A stretch of 64,000 nt of DNA from contig CM040745.1 in NCBI GenBank assembly GCA_022829145.1, positions 22,598,906 to 22,662,905 of the forward strand, written 5' to 3'. The position numbers and the translations under genes are program-made. Origin of the DNA: Albula goreensis. Taxonomy: Eukaryota; Chordata; Actinopteri; Albuliformes; Albulidae. Of the stretch, positions 12,481 to 24,649 are shown piece after piece (the first letter of the stretch is position 1; the number at the start of each line of letters is the position of its first letter). Under the pieces are notes generated by a model. It did not search any database, had not been told where the DNA came from, and saw nothing but the letters and a program-made list of their open reading frames with translations.

Positions 12481-15400
12481 ACCCAACTACTACTGCAGTA
12501 CTGCAGTGCCACCATAAAACTATAGCTTTGAAGATAATAATGCATGTGATGAAATAGACAGCAAGGAGTACCTGCGAACGTCATGTCTTTGTCTGAACAA
12601 AACAATTAGAAAAGAAATATTCAACAGAGGAAGTCAAAATGTTGGAGGAAAAGACCAGCACATGAAAGCCCTGCATTCATGTCATTCTCCATGGAAAAAA
12701 AATAAGTGAAATTTTTAAACAAATACTCAACAAAGTTAACTCAGTAGTGTACACATTAGACAAGATGGGTGAGCCAAAGAACAGGTTCCAAGACATCAGA
12801 CAACACATAAAGGAAAAACAAGCAGTAAAACAATACAATTGATAAACAAAATTCAATTTTAAAAGGTTTCAGTTCAGCAGTTTTACAGCCTATAATGAAG
12901 CCACAGCAGGGATAGTTTTACTGACAACTGGTCAAATCTTGCCATGTGCATATAATGAAAAACAATAGAAATTAGCAGAAGAGGAATGGAGTTGGGTTTA
13001 AAAAAAGATCTGTCTTATGTATATTCATTGACTTTACGCAGAAATGTAATGTGAGATCAATTCTAAAGTGAATACATTTTGACAAAATACCTCTTCAAAA
13101 TTTTATTTTTGTTCTTATTGAGAAACTGGCTCCAATATCTCCAAATTGTTGTCCCCCAGTTCAAAAAAGATGCAGCTATTCTTGAAAATGAACTATTATA
13201 AAATAAAACTGATACTTTGCTGACACATGGGTAATGAGCAAGCAGCACTGCGGATTCCCGAGCATTCAGCATGCATGCATTTACAGGCTTCAGTAAACTC
13301 AATCTACTCCCAGCAGTTGATTTCAGTTTGGACTATGTATTGTTCTGCTGATTTTTTTCATTACCTTTGTGATAATGTGGATTTTGTTTGTTTGTATCTG
13401 AGGGACTGAGCTGGTTATATCATGCACCAGTGGACTCCAACGGGCAACTATGCACCCACAATCTGCCTTCATGATCCGGATTGTCTTCCTCCAATTGACA
13501 TCTGAGCAAGCTCCACATGTACACTGTAGCATGAAATTAGGTGGTTAACATCATGTGTTTTGGAGGAGAGCATGTGTTTGCCTTTGATAGATAGAGGAAT
13601 GTGCAGTAATGAGCACAGGAGAAAGGGAGAAAAAATGTTAAAATGGTCTCTAATGAGATCCATGCAGCAACTGGCCATATGGATACATTTGGAACTTTTG
13701 AACATTTGAACATTCCTCATTTTTGCAGCTATACCATATCACCACCTAGTATGCATATGAACAAGAATCATAACTCATAACTGGTAATAACTGGTAATTG
13801 TCACCAATCAGGTCAAACACACAACCATTACAATGTGCAACTCTTCCTTTACAGGGCCCTTGTGTACAGATGATAAATTAAGTAAGACATTCTTTGGAAG
13901 TTTTTTCAGGATTTTCACACCCTCAAAGCTAAGGGGCTATACATCTGTTAGTTAGATTAATAATAGAAAATAGTGTTCCTTCTATTCTTAACTGCATGCA
14001 CAAAGGCCTATGACATAAGTAATGATGTAAAGGGAAAGATTATATTGAATCTTAGCAAAAGCATTCCATTGTTTGATTGATTGTTGTAATTTGTAAATCT
14101 GAATTCAATCAGACAATATAGGGCCCGACAAGCTGTAATTAGTTGAAGCAGCTGTGACACAGTTCTAATCTTTCATTCATCGTTCATTATACTTATCAAA
14201 ACCCTCAATATGTTTACAAATATAACTTGTTCAGTTAATATATCATGTCTCAGGAGGAATATGACAGTTGTTTCTGTTGTTTGTTCATTAAGTAATTCAA
14301 ATTCTTACTTAAATTCCTAAAATTTCACATGATTAACAAAAATAAGTGTCCACCTGTAATTCAGGGCATTTTTAATGTCTTAAACTTCCATAATCAGTTG
14401 TTAATGTAGTTTGGGGTTGTTAACTGCAGACCTTAAATATGATGTGCTGCCCTCATTTCTTTATTTACTTAGTGCACTGCTCAGAAAAAAAAAACAAATG
14501 CATCGTACACAGACCCATTCAATGCGTAGTCCGTGAATGCCATAAGAAGTAGGAGGACAATTGTATTTACTTTGACTAATTTGCTTCTAGTAGTGAAGTA
14601 ATGGTCCTTTCCTTGTAAGATGATAACATTGCCTTGGTAAAATGAGTTTTGGTTTCAGTTATTTCCGATGAGGATTTTTTTTTTTTTGGCCCTGGCCCTT
14701 TGATAAGGATGTGATTGGCTCCTGTGACAGGGAATGAATTAAAATAAAAAGATTTTGCACAAAAAAGTATCTGAAATGAAAACAGCTTCTGTGACTCATA
14801 GCTTCCCAAGTCATCAACTTGCCTTACTGACAAAGATAACAGTTTAGATATTGTAGGGTTTCACAAAAGCAGAGCACCTTTATATTTTACACTCTATACA
14901 CTCAAGACATTTTTGAGGAAAATCCAACAATGCTTGTTTACAGGATTTTTTTCAAGTCAATATCTACTGTGGAAACATAAAGTTACAGTCAGACATATGG
15001 CACCAAGCCATGTCCAGAAAATATGAATAAATTGATTTTATCTTTTCAAGATATTTAAAAAAATGCTTGGCAATGAACTGTTTCATGAAATGCTCATATT
15101 TATAAATGAGATTTTGGATGACATTTTCCTCTGGCTATTGGTGAAAAATGGCAAAAATATGATAATTAATGAGCAGTTAAGGCAAGACCACGATCAGGTA
15201 CTGTATGTAGACAAATAAAGGATAATGATGAGACCATTCATTTCAATTTCAATAGGATTCATGTTTTTTTTTGTTTCCAAGGACAATTGCTCTCATTATA
15301 TATTATTCAGAAGAATGAGCCTTCAGACAACATGAATGTGTTTGGAAGGAGTTTATTATGATGTTATGAGTTGTATATTGGTACAGACATTGATTTTGGG

Positions 15401-17390
15401 CTTGGAGTCCAGGGGTGCAGTGTCATGCCTCACCATTTTTTAGGATGAAGTCAACTCCCTCCTTTGACTGTCAAAAGAGGGTGAAAAAACAGAAGAAAGG
15501 GAAGTAGACTTGAAGGTGGAGATGGGGAGGGGGAGGGATGCTGTAAACAGAGAGCATGATGGGAGAGATGGAACGTGGCAAATTAATACTTGCGTATACA
15601 ACCGGATTGGACAGATACTGGTGTTTGAGTGAAGGGTTGTCTGAAGGTTGCCTCTCCCAAATTTTGTTATTGACAAACTCCAATAATTGTAATTATAGTA
15701 TATAATTGTATCCCATATGTAATTATAATAAGAATATTTTATTATATCCCACACATTATAATTGTATCCCATATATAAATAATCAATTGCAACACTTTTT
15801 TTAATATTGACAAATGTTTCTTGTTCGAATTTAATTATGGCAAAATAAAGCTCCAATGAATAAACAGTTAAACTTATTTTCCCTTCATATCTAAACATAT
15901 TAAAACATATACTGTAATACATAACCCTTTTAACAATTGTTGTCATCTTTTCTGTCTCTCCCAGGAATAATGAAATCCCATCTTCATGCACAAATGAACA
16001 GCAAGTTCCTTACTACCTTGTTATGTATGGTACAGTACACTTGTCACATGCTTTCTGAGGAGATCAGAATTGATTCTAATTACTTTTTTAATACAAATCC
16101 AAACTTGGTTCTCATTCAAGTCTCTCGTGACCATTTCAGTCAGTAAAGTAATAGTCTGGGAGCATGAAGCACGAATATGAGCCTGGAACTCATGGCAGAC
16201 ACATGATGTTGTTTATATAAATAAGCCAGTTCAAAACTAGACCACACTGGCAAAGTATTAAATTATTTTTTTGTTTATTAATTTTGGCATTATTTTATGT
16301 AAGTGAAGCACACAAGCTACTTAAACTGCCAGCAGATGTGTATTATTGTTTTTATTGAGTTCATTATCTTACAGTAGTCACTTTATATCTGGTAACAATA
16401 GGATGATGTTTGGAAGACCTCATGTGAGAATGAAAGACAAACATATTATGACTACCTTGTGAACATTGGTAATGTGAAGTACTGACACTCAGAGTGACAG
16501 TTCAGAGGTGCAGCCTTGGTTCTATAATAATATACAGCCACAATGGTGTGCCCTTGGGATCAAGACTGACACAGGATCCTTGGACTTCTCAAATGTATTC
16601 ATTCTTGTATTAAATATACATTTGTGAAGAACTGTGCAATATTTTGTTGGTAGTTATGTCTAAAAGAATTATATAAATTTACAACAAGATTTAACATTTT
16701 AAATTTTATGACCCTCCCTAAATGAAACTTTAAAATTTTTACTTTATTACATTTTGAATATTTCCTTCACGTTCATTGTTTATGCCAAAGACAAAAAGGT
16801 GAAAAAACTAATGTTTAACTATTTTTATCTCGTCTTGTTTAGCAATGCACTACAAACACTGTGCTTTTATGACTACATTTATTCTATTTTGATCTATCTG
16901 GTATTTTATTTGCGCATTGGTATATTATATATTCACTGGGTTCAGGGGAACAAGGCTTGTGTGTTTATCATTATATAAACATAATGCAAGCTTAAAAATG
17001 CTTCTCAGGTATGCTCAGACACTCACAATAATGCCTTAATGCCTTTCCAAATGTCTTGAAGAAAATATATGTAAACAAGGGCTAAAACTGTCTCGAATAT
17101 TTAACCTGAGATAGGTATTATTACTTCCTATGGGATGTGCTGATATATACTTATATCAAGCTTATATACTTATACTAAATCCTTATATTATTATTTTATA
17201 AATAAGGCCCGTGATACCTGGATTTGGTATTTTTAAGAAAATTATAATATAATAAGGATTTAAACTTAAGGTGTTTCAACAAGTTAGTATTTTGATTGTT
17301 GTTGAAAGTCTATGCACTGATATACCCAAGTAGCTAACAATATTTAGCCATGGATATTAGCCCACACTAATTATTTCTGGGATTTAATTT
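12481..17390. other. Long AT-rich intergenic stretch without supported genes
   Basis: Open frames here (for example minus 15440-15991, 183 codons) are made of low-complexity Tyr/Ile/Asn-rich sequence over an AT-rich TATAATTGTATCCC repeat near 15690-15780, with no domain. I see no promoter-like or CpG-rich segment, no tRNA and no repeat family I can name. Confidence 0.4.
15688..15783. repeat. Local degenerate repeat of ATAATTGTATCCCATAT
   Basis: Three related copies of a TAATTGTATCCCATATGTAAT-like unit (one as TTATATCCCACACATTATAAT) lie within about 95 bases. They give the minus-strand frame its repeating Tyr-Asn-Tyr-Asn/Trp-Asp composition. This is a small local minisatellite. Confidence 0.6.
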
Positions 17391-17394
17391 CCCA

Positions 17395-17640
17395 CCTCAG
17401 TTAATTCTTCATGCTGACACTAACGGAAAGCTACCTGAGCATCTGGCAGTGTGTCAATGTTTCAGTGCATGATGGCCGTCCTCCTTTGACTGCTCATGGG
17501 ATGGATTGAGCGATAATGATCATGAATATTGGATCATTATCCTTCATTAGACTGAAATTGCACTTGTCTGGGTTTGTGAAACCTCACAGACTAGTAGCAG
17601 TTATTATTTAGGCAAAAAATGATGTAAAGCAAATTTGAGC
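17395..17640. other. Candidate conserved non-coding element
   Basis: Contains GTGTGTCAATGTTTCAGTG, TGATGGCCGTCC, a GAGCGATAATGATCATGAAT phrase, TTGGATCATTATCC and CTTCATTAGACTG. It has mixed composition and several homeodomain/POU-like cores within 250 bases. No frame or repeat accounts for it. Confidence 0.25.
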
Positions 17641-18230
17641 TCCTAGCCCATCAGGCTATGGCAAATGATCAGGCCTGCTCAGACCTGTAAATGATAATTC
17701 TGATTGTAATATAAAAATATTTCAAGACCCTTTTCACCTGTTCCTGGAATAGTGTCAATCTAAAATTTTACCAAGAACTATTTAATGAATGAGCAAACAG
17801 GCAGAAAATAGTTCAGCGCTACTGTCTTAACATACTCAAAACAGCCTCCCTCCAGGGAATGGGTGCAATTTTCTGAGCCAAATTTCTCTCAATTGCATTG
17901 CAATAAGTGAACTACAGTGAACACACAGACAGTGGAGGAAGAATGGAACTCCTCCACAATGAAACACAGCTCTGCCCCACTTTTGGTCCAGATAATACTG
18001 CTTTGGATACTCTCTCCTCTGTCAGATCTTGTTGGCTTCTGTCTCCCACAGCTTGTGGTGTGTGTTTGAGAGAAATGTATTTTCAGAAATACATTTAAAG
18101 GCTCTAAGCTGAAAACAAAATCTCATGAATATTACAAAGCATGGGACAAAACAAGCACTATGCCTCTATCATGGATGTGGTGCTTCAAAAATGGAAAGGA
18201 AATGGTCTTTTACAATAAACTATGACGACA

Positions 18231-18462
18231 TTTTTTCATTTTTACAGATACATATTCTGTAAATGAAAAAAAGAGTGAAGCTAAAGTCAAAAGCAATAAA
18301 AATTGAGACTTTTTATGAAGTTATATATATATATATATTTTACTTTTGATGAACTTATATACATATATATATATTTTAATTCATCAAAAGTCTTCATGTT
18401 TATTGCTTTTGACTTTAGCTTCACTCTGTACAGAATATGTATCTGTAAAAATGAAAAAAAAA
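18231..18462. mobile_element. 232-bp imperfect palindrome, MITE-like hairpin
   Basis: The left arm runs from 18231, including TTTACAGATACATATTCTGT, GAGTGAAGCTAAAGTCAAAA and GCAATAAA. The same sequence returns in reverse complement up to 18462 (TTTATTGCTTTTGACTTTAG, then CTTCACTCTGTACAG, then AATATGTATCTG). A second nested pair (ACTTTTGATGAA / TTCATCAAAAGT) sits inside around a TA-rich centre. Arms are about 95-110 bases, with few mismatches and small indels. There is no coding capacity. Open frames on both strands are mirror artefacts. It fits a palindromic MITE or foldback element. I could not identify a clean target duplication. Confidence 0.75.
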
Positions 18463-19729
18463 ATTTTTTCATATATATGTATATATACAAGCATCACTAA
18501 CTTACATATACTTATATATTTATAAATATCACTAACAATAAACAATATATAAGCTATTTCTGTTAGCTGCTGTATAATACCTCAATGCAAATGTGTGTTT
18601 ATCTGTCTAATACAAACACAGACATGTAAAAATGTGGCCTATTTTTCAATATGATTTTTTGTCATAACTCAACTTGAGCACTTGTTGAACTGACAATTAG
18701 TTTATACGTTTAAACAATACACAAAACAGTTCATGTCTTTCATACTATTTTCATTCCCTTTTTTATTTCCCTTTTGCAGACACAATTGCAAATGTTCTTG
18801 TAAATGTATACAATTTAAAAGTATTCTTTCAAATTACAAACGCCCCTTCATTTAAGCATGGGGCATGGAATATAGATGTAAACTACATATATCTTCTAAT
18901 CAATTTCACCAATAAAAGCCAAGGAAGGTAAAGCCCATGACCACTCTTTCAATTACATTTCATATTTTTATGGAATTGAAACATTAATGATCACCTCCCA
19001 CTCAAAATAGCTGTGTGGCTGCATTATTTACCAAGAACAAAGATACAAGAATGTTCTTCTATCTCAATAATGGATTCCCGTACCACAGTTTGTCGCACAA
19101 CTGTTGACACGCAGAAGTGGTATGCATGAGAACCTATATGTAAAACCTGCAGCATATGAAAATAAGAGCTCATACAACTCTTCCAATTCATTCATCTAAA
19201 GCTATTGAAATCATTTTTTATCTTATTCATCCACACCAACTAAGAAAGTACTATTGAGCTTTCAATTACAAAGTGCATTCTCCCAATTCATATCATTACA
19301 ATTAGAATTATTTTTGTGGATAATGTCTGAATAACAGTCATGTATGTGGATATCTTCTGGAGAATGGTTACACTGTTGCTGGATATTATGTAAATGTTAA
19401 AAAGAAAATTGCCATTTTTGTCATTGCAATGCGTTTTTGCCATTATTTACAATGTGTCCAACATGAACCAAAGAAGCTTGATAGAAGATGCACAAAAAAG
19501 CTGGGAAAAGTCAGAGCTTGGGAATTTTTGATAATAAAAAAACAATAATAAACACATCATCAACTGAAGTATTGCTTATTTCATGCTGCTAAAAACGCAG
19601 ATTCAAAATAACAACTTACATAACATTATTTTGGCATATAAATTTTACCTAAAAGTGATCAAGACAATCTGCACTGATCTATGTGAGATTTAACCAGAAG
19701 AATGTGCTTGCACAATGAGGTAGGGGAAA
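18463..19729. other. Unannotated AT-rich stretch
   Basis: No coding, RNA or named repeat signal. Confidence 0.4.
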
Positions 19730-20285
19730 TACTGAATTTGTTCTTACCTTACTGGGCTGCCACAGCCAGCACTATTGCAATCAGGACTCTCATTGAACAT
19801 GCGGCTAAACCCTGGACTGAAGGCTACTGCTTTATCTTGGTCCCCCACCAAGCAACCTAGGAGTTCTACAGCTCTGACAGGGTAGTCAAGGCCTTTTAAA
19901 CAACTTATGGGGGCAATGAGGAAAATCAGTAGAGCTGGAATGTGCTGTCACAGAACAGAAAAACAGCGAACCACAGGTAGGTGAACAGAGAGTTTGGTGA
20001 ATGTGGAATAAGAGCTGAAAATGCACTGAAAATATAGAGGTATGTGCATCTCATTAGCACCAGGATCCAAGCAGAAATAGGATTCCAGTGCAAGGAGACT
20101 AGGAGGAGTGAGACATGGAAATCTTATGGGAGATTAGAGACAAGCCTAGCAGTAGCATTCTGAATAATATTATTTGGTCTGGTGGCACAGACAAGGAGAT
20201 CAGCTAGTTACAGAGAGTACAAGCAGAATAAAGCAGAGCACAGGACCAGAAGCTGACTAGACTAGACATTTTTCCTACCTTTATG
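19730..20285 (-). repeat. Degraded dispersed repeat, class uncertain
   Basis: The segment at 20100-20260 (GCATTCTGAATAATATTATT, then TCTGGTGGCACAGACAAGGA, GATCAGCTAGTTACAGAGAG, GACCAGAAGCTGACTAGAC) resembles a common fish repeat phrase of the type GCATTCTGGAT...GGAGATCAGCCAGCAGAGAGTTGCAGTAGTCC...GGACCAGAAGCTG. In better copies that phrase encodes, on the opposite strand, part of a LINE reverse-transcriptase polyprotein. Divergence here is heavy and no frame is open. The assignment rests on remembered phrase similarity, and the left boundary is a guess. Confidence 0.35.
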
Positions 20286-23215
20286 ATCTATAAATAATAT
20301 AACCCGAGAAGGAAATATCAGTGCAGACAGAGAGGGAAACTGTGTAGAACCATACATACAAATAGTGAGTTTTAAATAATCAACAAATTATTTTACATCT
20401 GTGACAAAAAAGATACTAATACCAATCAAAATTTATAGTGGACCGTTCTTCAAGCACAACCTCCAACCATAGGTGTTGGACAACTGCTTCACACTCTGTG
20501 TACCAGAGCTTCCTATAAGCCGTCATTGATAATTGAATCTTGTCATTTTTGTGGACATGGACGTTTTCATATAACCACTCTGGAATCTGTTCAGCTGGTT
20601 GTATTTTTTAAGGAAACATTTTTGCACAATATCATAGATGCATATTACATACTCACATCAGTTAAATACTCATATCATTGCCTGTGGCTCTGCTTTTATA
20701 GATGACATAATAACTTAACTGAGTGGGCAGTGTGTGAATGTCAGGCTTGTTGATCACTGAGTGGACAATTTCAATGTGTTACACAATGTCCTAGCTGTCT
20801 CCTACATTGCCTGTGTTTTCTTAAATTTAAGTAATGAATGTTGAGTCACTGACATTTTGTGTATTTTTGGTAGAAAGGTCAACTGAGCACATTTCTCTTC
20901 AACAGTGAAAATATAAGGAAGCAAGGCATGTAGAGAACGCCATGAGCTACATAACCAACTGACTGTTGGGGCAAATATTAGGAAATTAGAGTGGGGGAAT
21001 CAGTTTGGGAAACTAAAGTTTCATCAGAGACCACATCTCATTATAAAGCATGTGTGTCCTCGCTAAGCTTATGTGCAAAGCACTATGATGTGCACTTGTC
21101 AGTTTTTACTCATGCAAGGATGTGAGTGCTCCACAGTTCTATGTAAATTATTTGAACACATTGAGGAAGTAATTTGCACAGGAATCTCTAATCTCAAAAT
21201 CATTCAATCTATCAGTACTTTGTCTATCATGATCATATAAAAACATTATCATACACTGTTCTGGATTTCAAAGGAATAATTCAGGAAGGCAGGAAGCATG
21301 AACATAACATAAAACATATCCTATGAAAAGGTCATTCAGGATCATAACTGGGTAAAAAGTTAATTAAATAAAAGACGCTTACCAAATTCTACTGTATAAT
21401 TCAAAGGCCACAAATGATTGGTTGTACAATGGTTTACATAGGGTGGACCTGGTTACTTTGACATTTTATTACGTATGGATTTAAAAAAAAAAAAAAAAAC
21501 AACAATTTAATTCAATGAAGTTAGAAGTGAAAATAATGTTTTGAGTAAAGTTGAATGTATGGCATTATGTTTCTGATACTTATTGAAGTTTCCGAAAGCT
21601 TCTTTAAAACTATATTGTGTGGATTTCCTGTTTAATGATGTTTTTTTACTGGTATGCCTGGGGAATCTTTTTGTGTCTGGATTATGAGATCCCTGTGATG
21701 TCCCATGACAATTATCCTTCAGAACAATTGTCAAAATATTACTTTTATTTTCTTACAATATGGCAATGATGGATAATGGAAAGAGGCTAAAAATATAACT
21801 TTTGTGTGTTGACAAAAAATGTACCAAAATCTGGGACTTGGGAGTTGCAAAGCTACAACACGGTTTATCAAAATATATTTTCAGAAATGGCAACAGAAAT
21901 CACTCCAATTTCCTGAAATATTGGTACCCTACTGACATAGAAAAGATTTCATTCATACCAGTTTGGCTACCGGGCCAAGTAATACTGCACCTTACTAGCA
22001 TGAATCAGCCAGCCACCTGCAAATTGCCCTCTTAATAGCACCGACCTGTCAGTTCAGGCCCAGTACACCTAAATAGTGAACATCAGGTCATACATTTTTA
22101 AATCGGTACTACTTATCGTTGAAGTTGTTTTTCAAAATAGTTGTTAGTTGATAGTTGCTATCAAAATCTCATCAAATGGCATTTCCTCTGAAATATTCAG
22201 ATGAAATTATGTAGTTCCTTAAGGCTGCATTCATAGTGTATTTTATTTCTCACTATTCACCAGCGACAAACCTTTACTGTGTGCCACTCAAATGCCCAAA
22301 ATTTCAAGAAACATTTAGCAGAACCACAATACTCATTACATGGTCAAATTTTTTATTCACAGCTGAACAGGTGACATAGGTGAGTGAAAGGGAAATGACA
22401 GTGCACCCACATGTTCTTTTCACTGGTTGATTATGGTTTCTTCTGTTTTATTATTCAACAATAAATGCAATAAGTAAATAATACATTTAATTAAGAAATG
22501 TGGACTCACTGACATTCCTGACAATTAAATCACAGTTGCCAACCTTGATAAATCACATTTAAAAATTTTAATTTTTTGTTCCCATGTTTGACCTTTAGAA
22601 TTCTTTGAAGTACATTAATTAAGACATGCAGAAATAGTGTGGCTGCACTACACTCATTTAGCCACATAAAAAGGTACATTAAGTAATGCAATTCCATTGT
22701 TCTGGTGCACTACAAGGCTTTGAGTAAGCTGCCCTTAAATAAATCTGCCTGTCTCAAGCTTTTCTACAAGATAAGTCAGGAATAATGTAAAGCAAGTGAG
22801 TCAGTTGTTTTAAAATAACCACGCAAGGTGAGGCCGAAAGCCAAGGATGCCTATTACCCCAGGACCTTATTTATAACAATTTATTTTGATTTAATCCTGA
22901 ACTTTATTGTAAGATTTCTCAAACAGGGCATGAGCTGAAAATGAATGAATTTGAAATATTTCATGATCTGTGAAACAGTGTTCTCTGCTGAGGTATGCAA
23001 TTCATTTTCTGTGAAACTGGTTAACAAAATATGTAACATTGATATTGTTACATTTACTAGCTATATTAGCTTGCAAAAAATTTCCAAAAAAATTAAACAT
23101 TTTAATCTGTTACATAACCATGAATATAGCTAAGCATGTAAGCATAGCCATTGACAATAAGGACTGAATTCTTTTGCATTCCTATTGGCATTTTCCTGAG
23201 AAGTGTTAGTTGGAA
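20286..23215. other. Intergenic DNA upstream of the candidate promoter
   Basis: AT-rich with short chance frames and an A17-18 run near 21482. A patch at 22755-22870 (AATAACCACGCAAGGTGAGG, CAAGGATGCCTATTACCCC) is denser in mixed-sequence words and could be regulatory. Nothing else is recognised. Confidence 0.4.
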
Positions 23216-23219
23216 TATC

Positions 23220-23587
23220 TTTAGGATAAGGGTTTGTGGCGCTCGTTTTGGTTTCTTGATGGTTTTGGATTCCTGAAAAGAGGGGAGATGTGAACACGAA
23301 TATCTGAGAAAATATAACAGAGTGAGTCTTTAAGGTATTTTATTAATCCAGCATGTGTCTCTCTTTTGTTTATGTTTGTTTTCACTCAGCCAAGTTAAGG
23401 ATTTAAGAAGAGTCTTCAGCAGGAAGAAATACGAGTTTAAATGTTGTTGGACTTTCCCTTTAAATTGTGAATTTATGGTCTGTCCCTTTAACTGAACGCC
23501 TGGCTGGCGATTTCTGGAGAATAGCGGCGTTTAACAGTGTGATGACGTCACAAAACTCTTCTAGCAGCTGTGTGGGGAAGAGGGAGA
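23220..23587 (+). promoter_or_regulatory. Candidate promoter region of an unidentified gene
   Basis: CpG dinucleotides, rare elsewhere in the window, rise here (GGCGCTCG, ACGCCTGGCTGGCGA, ATAGCGGCGT). A perfect CRE lies at 23543-23550, and two CCCTTTAAATTG/CCCTTTAACTG words sit about 50 bases apart upstream of it. No clear TATA box stands at a convincing distance, as is usual for CpG-rich vertebrate promoters. A splice donor follows within 120 bases of the CRE. The alternative is that the block belongs to an unrecognised repeat with promoter-like parts. Confidence 0.45.
23543..23550. promoter_or_regulatory. Full palindromic CRE (TGACGTCA)
   Basis: A perfect eight-base CREB/ATF site in the context GTGATGACGTCACAAAAC. 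It sits 38 bases before the candidate start codon and in CpG-richer DNA than the rest of the window. CREB-bound CREs are typically found within about 200 bases of transcription starts, which fits the promoter reading. Confidence 0.6.
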
Positions 23588-23662
23588 ATGAGTGAGGGTT
23601 GGGGAGGAGACAGCACGGTGGAGCTGCTTGCAGGACAACTAAGCAACTGCAAGTCTTCTCTG
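23588..23662 (+). CDS. Candidate 25-codon first coding exon, gene unidentified
   Basis: An ATG at 23588 (A at -3) opens a frame that begins MSEGWGGDSTVELLAG and ends SNCKSSL exactly at a strong donor, CTG|GTAAGT, leaving phase 0. If the intron is not removed the frame ends 11 codons later. The nearest in-frame upstream stop is at 23543-23545, inside the CRE, and no earlier in-frame ATG lies between them. I do not recognise the protein. The peptide shows no signal sequence or membrane segment. It is too short to name a domain. The remaining exons would lie beyond the window, giving a first intron over 40 kb. Alternatively the exon is entirely untranslated and the short frame is chance. Confidence 0.35.
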
Positions 23663-23670
23663 GTAAGTGT
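23663..23670 (+). other. Candidate 5' splice site (GTAAGTGT)
   Basis: CTG|GTAAGT matches the U1 consensus at six of six intron positions. Its placement just after the CpG-richer, CRE-containing segment and at the end of an open frame is what makes it noteworthy, because GTAAGT alone is common by chance. Confidence 0.45.
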
Positions 23671-24640
23671 GTTTGTGGTCTTTTTCCGGTGTTTATGAAA
23701 TAAAAAAACGAGTATTAACAAGTAGATACCGTGCACGTGTTTTCGCAGAGGAATATGGAAATAGTTTTTGATTCAGATGCATGACATTTCTAATGATACA
23801 TACATGGCTGTTGCCGAAGACTAAATAATTTGTACATCAATTATAGGAGAACAGAAGAAACTGATCATGTCCAAAGTTTTGGTTGGGAAGCATTGTACTT
23901 GTGTCGAAGTATAAAATATAAAGAAAGTGGTTTGGATTGGCTGATTTTGCTGACATTGCACTCGAGCCGGGGGCTAACGATAAAGAAACTTTTCTGTCGG
24001 TAGATGGCTGACGGAGAAAGCCGTGTTGGGAGACCGCAGGGATGATTTGTTAAGTTTTACATGGATGTAAGATGCAAGTGTAAGGCTGGGAACGGATGTG
24101 GCACTGCAATTGAACTTAAATCGAGAAGCAAGACTAGTCTTATTTTAGTAATAGTGTACTAGCATACAGTTAAAGAAACGGAGAAAAGAAAAATGTTAAC
24201 TGTGTCGCTAGCATTGAAGGTTTCAATGATTAACCACGCATACTCATGCAATGTACAATATTGTCAACTGCCCATATTCGCAATACAATACATTTCCATA
24301 TTAACAATACAATTAAAATGTTTATTTTAACCGATAATTAATATCATATTTTGTTTTAAAAATAATTTTTTAAGGCAAATTATTTGTACTTCTTGTTGAA
24401 CTTCAGCTTAACAGTGTTGTATGAGTCATTGGTGAACGATAAAAAGAAGTGGATTGTGTCTAATCCGTTGTCTCCGTCTAGAGGACTGTCGTTTTATTAG
24501 ACAGTAGAAATGCAACACAATCGCACACTTTTTATCCTGGTACTTCAGACAGGGTGTTCGTTGTCAAGATGATTGGTTATTATACTTGATTGTATTTTTA
24601 ATCATTAAGTTACTTCATTAACAATTAACTGCTAATTTCT
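23671..24640. other. Proximal part of candidate first intron
   Basis: Retains scattered CpGs to about 24,190 (CACTCGAGCCGGGGGCTAA, GGAGAAAGCCGTGTTGGG) before returning to AT-rich DNA. That fits the downstream half of a weak CpG island. No further open frame of interest. Confidence 0.35.
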
Positions 24641-24649
24641 TAATTCTGT

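Noticed and set aside
15440-15991. 183-codon minus-strand open frame
   Set aside because: Composition is Tyr/Asn/Ile-rich from a local AT repeat, followed by Ser/Pro from a purine-rich tract. No domain, no splice context and no second supporting feature.
23240-23290. Shared phrase between 23.25 kb (GGTTTTGGATTCCTGAAAAG) and 41.45 kb (GGTTTTGGATTTACACATCC then CTGAAAAGGGG)
   Set aside because: The similarity is about 25 bases with a gap and does not extend. It could mean both are parts of one repeat, which would weaken the promoter reading, but on its own it is too short to call.
23548-23736. Minus-strand 62-codon frame over the candidate first exon
   Set aside because: It is antisense to the exon-donor arrangement and lacks its own promoter or splice support. 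Ser/Pro-rich composition reflects the purine-rich plus strand.
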